Shown piece by piece: positions 7,600 through 14,131 of a stretch of DNA of 14,544 bases. A program made the position numbers and the translations under genes. How positions within the stretch are numbered: the stretch's first letter is position 1; each line of letters begins with the position of its first letter. The notes beneath the pieces are model-generated. The model had not been told where the DNA came from. It made no database searches and saw only the letters and a program-made list of their open reading frames with translations. This DNA comes from Clostridia bacterium (GTDB lineage: Bacteria; Bacillota; Clostridia; Christensenellales; Aristaeellaceae). The stretch is taken from positions 1 through 14,544 of the forward strand of contig CAAEEC010000141.1 in assembly GCA_900754755.1 (NCBI GenBank), read 5' to 3'.

Positions 7600-10107
7600 A
7601 TGGAACAAATTTTTTTGCAGGAAGGCTGGCGGCTGCGGGAAGAGCCGCTTTCCATGCAGAGGGAATCCGTGGGCGCAGTGCTGGCGCAGGAGCAGGGCTG
7701 GATGGATTGCAGCCTGCCCTGCGATGTTTCCATGGCGCTGATGGCGCACGGGCGCATCGCCGATCCGGTCGTCGCCATGCACTGCTATGAAAACGAGTGG
7801 ATCGAGCGGAGAAGCTGGTGGTTCGTCAAAGAATTCTCCTGGGCAGAAGCCGCGCGCTACGACGCCGTGGAACTGGTATTTCCCTCGCTGGATTGCCACG
7901 CGGATGTCTTTTTGAACGGCGCCTATCTGGGGCATCAGGCGAGCGCGCACTATCCCTTCCGGCGCGAAGTGAGCCGCCATCTCAGATCGGGCGTCAACCG
8001 GATTGTGGTACGGCTCACCGTGGGCCTGGAGTATGTAAGCGATGGGGATCTTGCGCAGATCGACCGCGCGGTGTGCACGGAGCGCGGCAATGGCCGAACA
8101 GATCGCAGCGACAAGCGTAGGGCCTTTTTGCGCAAGCCGCAATACGTTTTCGGCTGGGATTGGTCGCCGCGCATCGCCACTTGCGGCATCATGGAAGTGG
8201 CGTATCTGGAATTGCACCGCAAGGTGGCGGTACGCGCTTTGCATATCGCCACGCAAAAGCTGGCGGACGGGCAAGCCTGGTTGCGCGGGGAAATTGTGGT
8301 GGAAAACCTGGATATGCTCGGCACATTGGATGCGGACGCGCGGCTTTCCCTGTGCCTGAAAGGCGAAACGATTCGCGCCATCGAATGGCGCGATCAATGG
8401 CTCGCTTCGGGGTTCCAGCATCTTCCGTTTGAAGCGCGCATTCCCCATCCGCGCCTGTGGTGGCCCAATGGATATGGGGAACAACCCCTGTACGAGGCAA
8501 AATGCACGGTATCCGTGGCGGGCGAGGTAGTGGCGGAAAGGAACGAATCCTTTGGCATCCGTACGGTAGAATTGGATACGAGCCGGGACGAGGCGGGCTG
8601 GCGGCGGTTCGCCTTCCGCATCAACGGCCGGGAAATCTTCTGCAAAGGAGCCAACTGGATCCCCGCCGACGCGATTTATGCCCGCGTGGACGACGCGCGC
8701 TTTGCAACGCTCCTGCGCGAGGCAAAAGAAGCGAATTTCAACATGCTGCGCGTGTGGGGCGGCGGGCTATACAACCGGGAAATTTTCTATCGCCTGTGCG
8801 ACGAGCTGGGCATTTTGCTCTGGCACGATTTTATGTTCGGCTGCGCCTGCTATCCCGATCATCTGGAAGCCTTCCGCCTGGAATGCGAAAGGGAAATGGA
8901 ATTTCAAACTCGGCGGCTACGCAACCATCCTTGCATGGCGCTATTCTGCGGCAACAACGAAAACCACCAGATTTTCGATTGGCAAGCCAACCCGGGTTGG
9001 GGCATCCATCCCGGGCTGGACAAGCAATATGGCCTGCTGCTGGCCAATCGCTGCGCGCGCGAAGCCGTGTGGCGCAATTGCCCGGAAATTCCCTATTGGA
9101 ACAGCTCGCCCTATGGTGGCGCGCGCCCGGGCGAAGAGGCTGAAGGCGACGTGCATTACTGGGGCCAGTGCATGATGAATCCTGATAGGCAAAAACGCAT
9201 TGAACCGCGCGAATACGAGCGAGTGCATGCCCGGTTCGTTTCCGAATACGGCTATCCCGGCCCCACCTGCCTGGCGACCATGCGGGAATACCTGGGGCAG
9301 GAGGCCATCGACCGCAACAGCGAGGCCTGGAAGTTGCACACCAATACCTTTGAAAAAGATACAGTGGCCGCGGGCATCGCCAAGCACTATGGGGAGCCGG
9401 AAGGATTGTCCCTGGAAGAATACATTCTCTACGCGGGTATGGTGCAATCGACCATGCTAGAGGAATCGCTGGAGACGCTGCGCGCCAAGCTATTCTGCGC
9501 GGGCTCTCTGTTCTGGATGTACAACGACTGCTGGGGCGAGGTGGGCTGGAGCATCGTCGATTATGCCCTGCGGCGCAAAATCGCCTATTACGGCGTAAAG
9601 CGCGCCTTCTCCCCCATCCGGCTCATTCTCCGTCAGGAGAAGGAGAATGTGATTGCCGTGGGCTGCAACGACGCGCCAGAACCCGTCTTCTTAGAAGGCA
9701 TGCTGGGCTATATGGCGTTCGACGGCAGCAGCGCGCAACAGCGCCACGTGCGCCTCGAGATTCCCGCAGGACGGAGCGTCGTGCTGCGAGAAGCCTTGCC
9801 GCAATACGACGTCCGTCGCGGCATATTCGCCTTCCTCCCTGACGCGCCAGAGGCGGACGCCGCTGTGCTGCGCCGCACCGACATCCGCCAGATGGAAATC
9901 GCGGGCCAGGCACAAATCGAAGAGTGCCAGGCGGTGGGAGAAGATCTCGCCGTCGTTGTGCGTGCGAGCCGTTACACGCACGGCGTGTATTTCGCGGGCG
10001 ATATGCCCTGCTCGGAGGAATATTTCGACCTTTTGCCGGGGCAAAGAAAGCGTATCATCCTCTACGGCTGCGCCGGGCAAACGCCGGTCCTGCGGTGGGT
10101 GCGCTGA
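7600..10107 (+). CDS. Glycoside hydrolase family 2, beta-mannosidase-like
   Basis: An 835-residue retaining exo-glycosidase, probably releasing terminal beta-mannose from manno-oligosaccharides. The N-terminal sugar-binding domain (about 1-170) includes a jelly-roll pattern around DCHADVFLNGAYLGHQ; Ig-like domain(s) follow to about 310. The barrel shows RVWGGGLYNREIFYRLCDE and LLWHDFMFGCACYPDH, the beta-mannosidase hallmark. The acid/base is E454 in LFCGNNEN and the nucleophile is E549 in VSEYGYPGP, 95 residues later. A C-terminal beta domain ends the protein. Length fits GH2 mannosidases (800-870). No signal peptide, so it is intracellular and would act on imported oligosaccharides; a transporter is not in view. 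The ATG at 7600 follows a G-rich ribosome site (GGGGGATGGGG); an upstream ATG at 7570 lacks one. An exo-glucosaminidase or other GH2 specificity cannot be excluded. Confidence 0.93.
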   Translation: MEQIFLQEGWRLREEPLSMQRESVGAVLAQEQGWMDCSLPCDVSMALMAHGRIADPVVAMHCYENEWIERRSWWFVKEFSWAEAARYDAVELVFPSLDCHADVFLNGAYLGHQASAHYPFRREVSRHLRSGVNRIVVRLTVGLEYVSDGDLAQIDRAVCTERGNGRTDRSDKRRAFLRKPQYVFGWDWSPRIATCGIMEVAYLELHRKVAVRALHIATQKLADGQAWLRGEIVVENLDMLGTLDADARLSLCLKGETIRAIEWRDQWLASGFQHLPFEARIPHPRLWWPNGYGEQPLYEAKCTVSVAGEVVAERNESFGIRTVELDTSRDEAGWRRFAFRINGREIFCKGANWIPADAIYARVDDARFATLLREAKEANFNMLRVWGGGLYNREIFYRLCDELGILLWHDFMFGCACYPDHLEAFRLECEREMEFQTRRLRNHPCMALFCGNNENHQIFDWQANPGWGIHPGLDKQYGLLLANRCAREAVWRNCPEIPYWNSSPYGGARPGEEAEGDVHYWGQCMMNPDRQKRIEPREYERVHARFVSEYGYPGPTCLATMREYLGQEAIDRNSEAWKLHTNTFEKDTVAAGIAKHYGEPEGLSLEEYILYAGMVQSTMLEESLETLRAKLFCAGSLFWMYNDCWGEVGWSIVDYALRRKIAYYGVKRAFSPIRLILRQEKENVIAVGCNDAPEPVFLEGMLGYMAFDGSSAQQRHVRLEIPAGRSVVLREALPQYDVRRGIFAFLPDAPEADAAVLRRTDIRQMEIAGQAQIEECQAVGEDLAVVVRASRYTHGVYFAGDMPCSEEYFDLLPGQRKRIILYGCAGQTPVLRWVR

Positions 10108-10121
10108 AGGGCGGATTGTTT

Positions 10122-10727
10122 TTAACTGAGCGCTTCGGCAATGGCTTTTAGAAGGATTTGATCTGCCGCGGGCGCGTGGACAAATTCTTCCGGACGCTTC
10201 TCGAGCACGGCGCAGGCGATGGCATAGGCGGCCAGCCGGGAACCCGTGGGCGAGGCGTGCGCTCGGTCGGGCGCAAAAAGTTCGGTATCCGGGGAAAGGC
10301 GGCGCAGAATCCACCAAGCGTTTCCCACGGGCGCGAGCGCGCCGCCTTCCGCTTGCGCCAGGCTGGTATATGCCCGGCTCATGGCGGGTTGTGCCTGTTC
10401 CCCATCGGCTTCCTGTGTCCATGTCATATAAAGTATGGGGCGCGCGCCCGCCGCTTTGGCCAGGCGGATGAGCGCCGCGCCCGCCTGCGCCATAACCTGC
10501 AGATCACCCATGGGGTGCGCGCAATGCTGCAAAACTACCGCGTCGTATCCGCCATAGAGCAGGTTGAAGCGCGCTTCCGGTTCTTTCCAATGGAAATCCC
10601 AGCCCACGCCGCCATGCGCCAGCATGGCGATGGCCGTTTCCACCCCTTCCGCGCGGCAGATTTGCGCGAAGATCTGGGGCATGTCGTTGCAATAGGTATG
10701 GCTATTCCCGATGAATAAAACGCGCAT
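10122..10727 (-). CDS. SGNH/GDSL-type hydrolase (DUF4886-like)
   Basis: A 201-residue protein with an SGNH-hydrolase layout. The N-terminal nucleophile block is LFIGNSHT (S9), a glycine-containing block HGGVGWDFHW follows near residue 45, a strand YDAVVLQHCAHP takes the place of block III, and the C-terminal D154-x-x-H157 pair is in PDRAHASPTGSRLAAY. The GNSHT opening and the 'D..H.s..G' ending resemble DUF4886 proteins. Likely an esterase or acetylesterase; no signal peptide is seen, so it is probably cytosolic. The ATG at 10727 has GGGAGG 9 bases upstream, and an extension to 10751 has no ribosome site. Convergent with the GH2 gene, stops 14 bases apart. A role in removing acetyl groups from mannan-derived sugars is only suggested by the neighbour. 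Confidence 0.82.
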   Translation of the reverse strand: MRVLFIGNSHTYCNDMPQIFAQICRAEGVETAIAMLAHGGVGWDFHWKEPEARFNLLYGGYDAVVLQHCAHPMGDLQVMAQAGAALIRLAKAAGARPILYMTWTQEADGEQAQPAMSRAYTSLAQAEGGALAPVGNAWWILRRLSPDTELFAPDRAHASPTGSRLAAYAIACAVLEKRPEEFVHAPAADQILLKAIAEALS

Positions 10728-10762
10728 GTGCAAACGCCTCCCATCATACAATGATATATAGT

Positions 10763-10791
10763 ATTATACATGTGCCTGCGTTCTTTGGCAA
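10763..10791 (-). promoter_or_regulatory. Sigma-A type promoter of the SGNH hydrolase gene
   Basis: On the minus strand TTGCCA (10791-10786), a 17-base spacer and a perfect TATAAT (10768-10763). The leader would be about 30 bases and contains the GGGAGG ribosome site. Confidence 0.8.
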
Positions 10792-10836
10792 TGCGCCGGC
10801 ACGCTTTTTCCATGCACGAACGCGGGCGAAAAAGAA

Positions 10837-10842
10837 TATACT
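10837..10842 (+). promoter_or_regulatory. Candidate -10 box for the GH25 lysozyme gene
   Basis: TATACT sits 49 bases before the start codon at 10892. The matching -35 region (around 10813-10819) is a poor match, so an alternative sigma factor or weak constitutive expression is possible. Confidence 0.4.
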
Positions 10843-10891
10843 AGGTTGCGAACACTTTTGAGCGAATCCATCGGAAGAAAGGATGACGTGC

Positions 10892-11878
10892 ATGGAGAAT
10901 TCCAATTTTCTGCCCGCGCTGGGAAACGAGCTGTACGAAGGCGTTGACGTAAGCCAGTTCCAGGGAGGAATCCGCTTTTCCCAGGTAGCGGCGGATGGCA
11001 TCAAGGCCGTGTATATTCGCGCCTCGCTGGGCGATAGCTACGTAGATCCCAACTTCGTTCGCAACTATACGGCGGCAAAGGCCAACGGCTTGTTGGTGGG
11101 ATTTTACCATTACATGACGGCGAAAACGACAGCGGAAGCCGAAGCGCAGGCGCGGTTTTTCCTGCAAACCATCGGCAAACGCACCTATGATCTAAAGCTC
11201 GCTATGGATTATGGCGGCGAGCAGGGGCTGACCACCGCCTCGCTGAACGCGAATGCCTTGGCATTTTTGCGCGCTGTGGAGCGCAACAGCGGCACCAAAC
11301 CCGTGATTTACACCAGCGCGTCCAAGGCGCGCGACGTGTGGAGCCAGGAGCTCGCGAGTCAGTATCCGCTGTGGGTGGCGAACTACTATGTGCCGTTGCC
11401 CGAGGCAAATGGCAAGTGGCCGGGCTGGGTTGGCTTCCAATATACGAACCGCGGGTCGGTGGACGGCATATCCGGCAATGTGGACCGCGACCGTTTCACC
11501 AATTACGCGCTGCGCGAAACCTCTGTGCCCACGCCAGAGCCGCCAGTTACGGGCAACAAGCTCATTTGCTACACCATCCAAAAGGGCGATACGCTCTCGG
11601 AAATCGCCGGGCGCTATGACACGACGGTTTCGGAACTTGCACGGCTCAATGATATTTCCAACCCGAACCGCATCATCGCGGGAGAAACGCTGTACATCCG
11701 CGTGCCTGCTAGCGATCCCAATCCCTGCTGCGACACGTACACCGTCAAGCGAGGCGATACGCTTTCGGAAATCGCGCAGCGCTTCTCCACCACGGTAGCC
11801 GAACTGGTGCGGCTGAACAACATTGAAAATCCTCGGCTGATTTATGTGGGCCAGGTGCTGGATTTGGGCCAGTGCTAA
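10892..11878 (+). CDS. GH25 lysozyme-like muramidase with two C-terminal LysM domains
   Basis: A 328-residue protein predicted to cleave the beta-1,4 bond between MurNAc and GlcNAc in peptidoglycan. The GH25 domain spans about 14-210: it opens with [11 protein letters not shown] (D19), continues through [21 protein letters not shown] and PLWVANYY, and ends with [11 protein letters not shown]. LysM repeats at about 227-271 and 283-326 share KGDTLSEIA / RGDTLSEIA cores and would bind glycan. At the usual DxE catalytic site the sequence reads [11 protein letters not shown]106 is present, the D+2 residue is Gly108, and a Glu occurs at 110. Start ATG 10892 is chosen over 10883 because AAAGGA lies about 8 bases before it. 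No signal peptide is visible, which is unusual for a wall enzyme unless it is released by lysis, exported otherwise, or acts in the mother cell. Confidence 0.9.
   Translation: MENSNFLPALGNELYEGVDVSQFQGGIRFSQVAADGIKAVYIRASLGDSYVDPNFVRNYTAAKANGLLVGFYHYMTAKTTAEAEAQARFFLQTIGKRTYDLKLAMDYGGEQGLTTASLNANALAFLRAVERNSGTKPVIYTSASKARDVWSQELASQYPLWVANYYVPLPEANGKWPGWVGFQYTNRGSVDGISGNVDRDRFTNYALRETSVPTPEPPVTGNKLICYTIQKGDTLSEIAGRYDTTVSELARLNDISNPNRIIAGETLYIRVPASDPNPCCDTYTVKRGDTLSEIAQRFSTTVAELVRLNNIENPRLIYVGQVLDLGQC
11585..11775 (+). repeat. Direct repeat encoding the two LysM cores
   Basis: The 23-base segments 11585-11607 and 11753-11775 differ at one base and lie 168 bases apart, in frame. They encode GDTLSEIA in each LysM module, showing a fairly recent or conserved duplication at the DNA level. 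Confidence 0.85.
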
Positions 11879-11914
11879 AAAGCGCTTGCATATGGCTTGC
11901 GAGGCGTTTTAATG
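11878..11914 (+). terminator. Probable terminator of the GH25 gene (imperfect)
   Basis: 11878-11889 pairs with 11899-11910 with two single-base bulges and one G-U pair, the loop is 9 bases, and the right arm ends in TTTT. The left arm begins at the last base of the stop codon (11876-11878). Confidence 0.5.
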
Positions 11915-11917
11915 AGA

Positions 11918-11949
11918 GGGCCGCCCGCGGTATGCGCTGCGGGAGGCCC
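11918..11949. other. GC-rich hairpin without T-tract
   Basis: 11918-11928 pairs with 11939-11949 (11 positions, one mismatch) around a 10-base loop. No T-run follows on either strand. A tiny 5-bp hairpin with a GTAT loop (11951-11964) follows at once. It lies in the 222-base gap between the two wall-hydrolase genes; it may be a transcript-stabilising stem or a repeat-family member. Confidence 0.4.
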
Positions 11950-12034
11950 ATTCGCGTATGCGAAAGGAAGGGCGCGGCGCCGGGTTAAAAGATTGCGAAT
12001 TCAAGAAAAATATTTCTAATCTATGACAAAAGAC

Positions 12035-12063
12035 TTGCCAAGACGGCCGAAATGCTGTATAAT
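12035..12063 (+). promoter_or_regulatory. Sigma-A type promoter of the SleB-family gene
   Basis: TTGCCA (12035-12040), a 17-base spacer and a perfect TATAAT (12058-12063). The start codon is 38 bases further on, with GGGAGG at 12081-12086. A vegetative-type promoter is unusual for a germination-like hydrolase, which supports a growth-phase role. Confidence 0.8.
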
Positions 12064-12100
12064 ATCAGTAACATCTATTGGGGAGGCGAGCTGCGTTCCT

Positions 12101-12514
12101 ATGAAGAGGCAACTTCTAGCGGCGGCATTGGTTTTGATTCTGATCGTTTATCCCAGCCTAGGCATTACAGAGGATGTGGAGACGGTGATGCTGGCAAAGA
12201 CGCTGTACACGCTTTGCCGCGATGAATCATACGACACCATGCTGGCGATGGGCACGGTGGTGATGAACCGCGTGGACAGCCCGTTTTTTCCGGACAATAT
12301 CGAAGATGTTCTCAATCAGCCTCATCAATTTGCCCGGGGGAACCGATATGATGAACGCTCTTTGCAGGCTGCCCGCGAGATCCGCATGGGCAAGCGTACA
12401 TTGCCAAGCTATGTGCTATATTACCATGAAGTGGGTACGGACGCGGACTGGAGCACGCGAGAATTGTATGTGGTTTGGGGAAAATATGGCTTCTACAACG
12501 CAGAAGGGCTATAA
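12101..12514 (+). CDS. Small secreted SleB/CwlJ-type (Hydrolase_2) cell wall protein
   Basis: A 137-residue protein: an N-terminal signal peptide or anchor (KR followed by a hydrophobic run to about residue 20), then a compact domain of the SleB/CwlJ family of wall hydrolases and lytic transglycosylases. Diagnostic stretches are LAMGTVVMNRVDSPFFPDNI, EDVLNQPHQFAR and a C-terminal SYVLYYHEVGTD ... VWGKYGFYN. Where typical members have the catalytic Glu in 'GEA(R)GE', this protein reads YTLCRDES, so Leu38 occupies that position and the first nearby acid is D41/E42. It may be inactive, use another acid, or belong to a divergent subgroup. The ATG at 12101 is preceded by GGGAGG with a long 14-base spacing. 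Stands alone between its own promoter and a strong terminator. Confidence 0.85.
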   Translation: MKRQLLAAALVLILIVYPSLGITEDVETVMLAKTLYTLCRDESYDTMLAMGTVVMNRVDSPFFPDNIEDVLNQPHQFARGNRYDERSLQAAREIRMGKRTLPSYVLYYHEVGTDADWSTRELYVVWGKYGFYNAEGL

Positions 12515-12532
12515 TAGTTTTCGCTTTGACAG

Positions 12533-12577
12533 CGCTTTGGGCGGCGTCCACACGGACGCCGCCCAAAGCGTTTATTG
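12533..12577 (+). terminator. Strong intrinsic terminator after the SleB-family gene
   Basis: A perfect 17-bp GC-rich stem (12533-12549 with 12554-12570), loop ACAC, followed by TTTATT. On the minus strand the stem is not followed by a T-run, so it serves mainly the + strand, though it may also block read-through from citrate synthase. Confidence 0.92.
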
Positions 12578-12644
12578 ATGCTTGTTCCATCGCCGCTGTG
12601 ATTCGCGCGCGGTGGCCCTGCGCAGATGGCTTTTGCGTATTCCT

Positions 12645-14015
12645 CTAGCGCTTCTCCAGTTTTACATACGCCTGCCTCTCCCCCACGTTTTTATACGAGG
12701 GTCGGATGATCTTGCCCGCGTTGATGATCTCCTCAATACGGTGCGCGCTCCAGCCTGACACGCGGGAGGCGGCAAAAATGGGCGTGTACAATTCGATGGG
12801 CAAATCCAGCATGCTATAAACAAAGCCGCTATAGAAATCGATGTTGGCGCTCACGCCTTTATAAATGCGCCTCTGCTGGGCGATGATCTGAGGCGCGAGC
12901 CGTTCTACCAGCGCATAGAGCGCCGCGTCTTCCTGGCGGCCTTTTTCTTCCGCGAGCTTGCGCACGGAATCGTGCAAAATTAACGCGCGTGGATCGGAGA
13001 GGGAATACACCGCGTGACCCATGCCATAAATCAGCCCGCTGCGGTCAAAGGCGCGCTTTTCGAGAAGCGCTTTGAGATATTCTCCCACTTCCTCCTCGCT
13101 CGTCCAATCCTTCACATTTTTCTTCATATCCTCAAACATGCGCACGACCATGATGTTCGCGCCGCCGTGCTTGGGGCCCTTGAGCGAGCACAGCGCCGCC
13201 GCCATGGCGGAATACGTATCCGTGCCGGAAGAGGTCACCACGTGCATGGTGAAGGTGGAATTGTTGCCACCGCCGTGCTCCGCGTGGAGCACCAACGCCA
13301 AATCGAGCATTTTGGCTTCCAAATGCGTATACTGGCCATCGGGCCGGAGCATGCGCAGGATGTTTTCCGCCGTGGAAAGCTCGGGCAAGGGATGGTGAAT
13401 ATACAGGCTTGCGCCATTGTTATAATGGTTGTGCGCCTGGTAGCCATACACCGCGAGCATGGGGAACAGCGCAATCATTTGTATGCACTGGCGCAACACA
13501 TTTTCCACCGACAAATCGAAGGGATTGTCGTCATAGGAAAACAGCGTGAGCACGCTGCGCGCCAGGGTATTCATCATATCAGGACTGGGCGCTTTTTGAA
13601 TGACATCGCGCACAAAATTGGTGGGAAGCGTGCGGTATTCGCTCAATTGCTGGGTAAAGGCCTGCAATTCGGCCGCCGTGGGCAGCTTGCCAAACAGGAG
13701 CAAATAGGTGATTTCCTCAAAGCCAAACCGGTCCTCGCTCATAAAGCCGTCCACCAGTTGGCGAATGTTGAGCCCACGATAATAGAGTTCGCCTTCGCAC
13801 GGCACGGATTTGCCATCCTTTTCCACGCTGGACACGATATCGGAAATTTCCGTAAGGCCCGTGAGCACGCCCTTACCATTGATATCGCGCAGCCCCCGGT
13901 TCACCTGATAGCGAGCGTACAATTCTGGATCAATCCTGCCATTTTCCAGGCACAGCGCGGCTTCTTCGCGAATCTGCCGCGTGATTGCCGAATAGGTGTT
14001 GTGAATTTCCGTCAT
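12645..14015 (-). CDS. gltA: Citrate synthase
   Basis: Condenses oxaloacetate and acetyl-CoA to citrate, the entry step of the (often incomplete) TCA route toward glutamate in anaerobes. The 456 residues exceed the usual 370-430 because of an N-terminal extension of about 45 residues, as seen in clostridial enzymes. The catalytic triad is visible: H283 in LKGPKHGGAN, H334 in YGMGHAVYSLSDPR (R343 being the likely oxaloacetate-binding arginine) and D393 in SANIDFYSGF. LHAEHGGGNNSTF (about 244-256) is the substrate-binding histidine loop, and YYRGLNIRQLV is the N-terminal family signature. ATG 14015 is preceded by a perfect AGGAGG 8 bases away. No aconitase or isocitrate dehydrogenase is adjacent. 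The Si- versus Re-type question is settled by homology to the ordinary Si fold. Confidence 0.96.
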   Translation of the reverse strand: MTEIHNTYSAITRQIREEAALCLENGRIDPELYARYQVNRGLRDINGKGVLTGLTEISDIVSSVEKDGKSVPCEGELYYRGLNIRQLVDGFMSEDRFGFEEITYLLLFGKLPTAAELQAFTQQLSEYRTLPTNFVRDVIQKAPSPDMMNTLARSVLTLFSYDDNPFDLSVENVLRQCIQMIALFPMLAVYGYQAHNHYNNGASLYIHHPLPELSTAENILRMLRPDGQYTHLEAKMLDLALVLHAEHGGGNNSTFTMHVVTSSGTDTYSAMAAALCSLKGPKHGGANIMVVRMFEDMKKNVKDWTSEEEVGEYLKALLEKRAFDRSGLIYGMGHAVYSLSDPRALILHDSVRKLAEEKGRQEDAALYALVERLAPQIIAQQRRIYKGVSANIDFYSGFVYSMLDLPIELYTPIFAASRVSGWSAHRIEEIINAGKIIRPSYKNVGERQAYVKLEKR

Positions 14016-14023
14016 ATGCTTTG

Positions 14024-14063
14024 CCTCCTTATTTATGATAGCCTTTTTGCTTTTCTTCCTCCT
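14024..14063 (-). promoter_or_regulatory. Two Shine-Dalgarno sequences in the citrate synthase leader
   Basis: Perfect AGGAGG occurs at 14029-14024 (used, 8 bases before the ATG) and again at 14063-14058, 34 bases upstream. No ATG, GTG or TTG follows the upstream copy before the real site, so it does not start a leader peptide; it could be a ribosome standby site or a partner in leader folding. Confidence 0.6.
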
Positions 14064-14102
14064 TACTCTCTCCAGTTTCGGAATAAAGAATAATGAAAGT
14101 AT

Positions 14103-14131
14103 ATCATAAAATTACGGCAATATTATGGCAA
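14103..14131 (-). promoter_or_regulatory. Sigma-A type promoter of citrate synthase
   Basis: On the minus strand TTGCCA (14131-14126), a 17-base spacer and TATGAT (14108-14103). The -35 lies inside the last codons of the upstream methyltransferase gene. The leader would be about 80 bases. Confidence 0.65.

Noticed and set aside
7564..8484. 306-codon minus strand open frame opposite the GH2 gene
   Set aside because: No motif, no ribosome site, overlaps a gene with recognisable GH2 domains.
13014..14093. 359-codon + strand open frame opposite citrate synthase
   Set aside because: Antisense to a gene with a complete catalytic triad and perfect ribosome site; composition (His/Arg-rich, no motifs) is that of a shadow frame.
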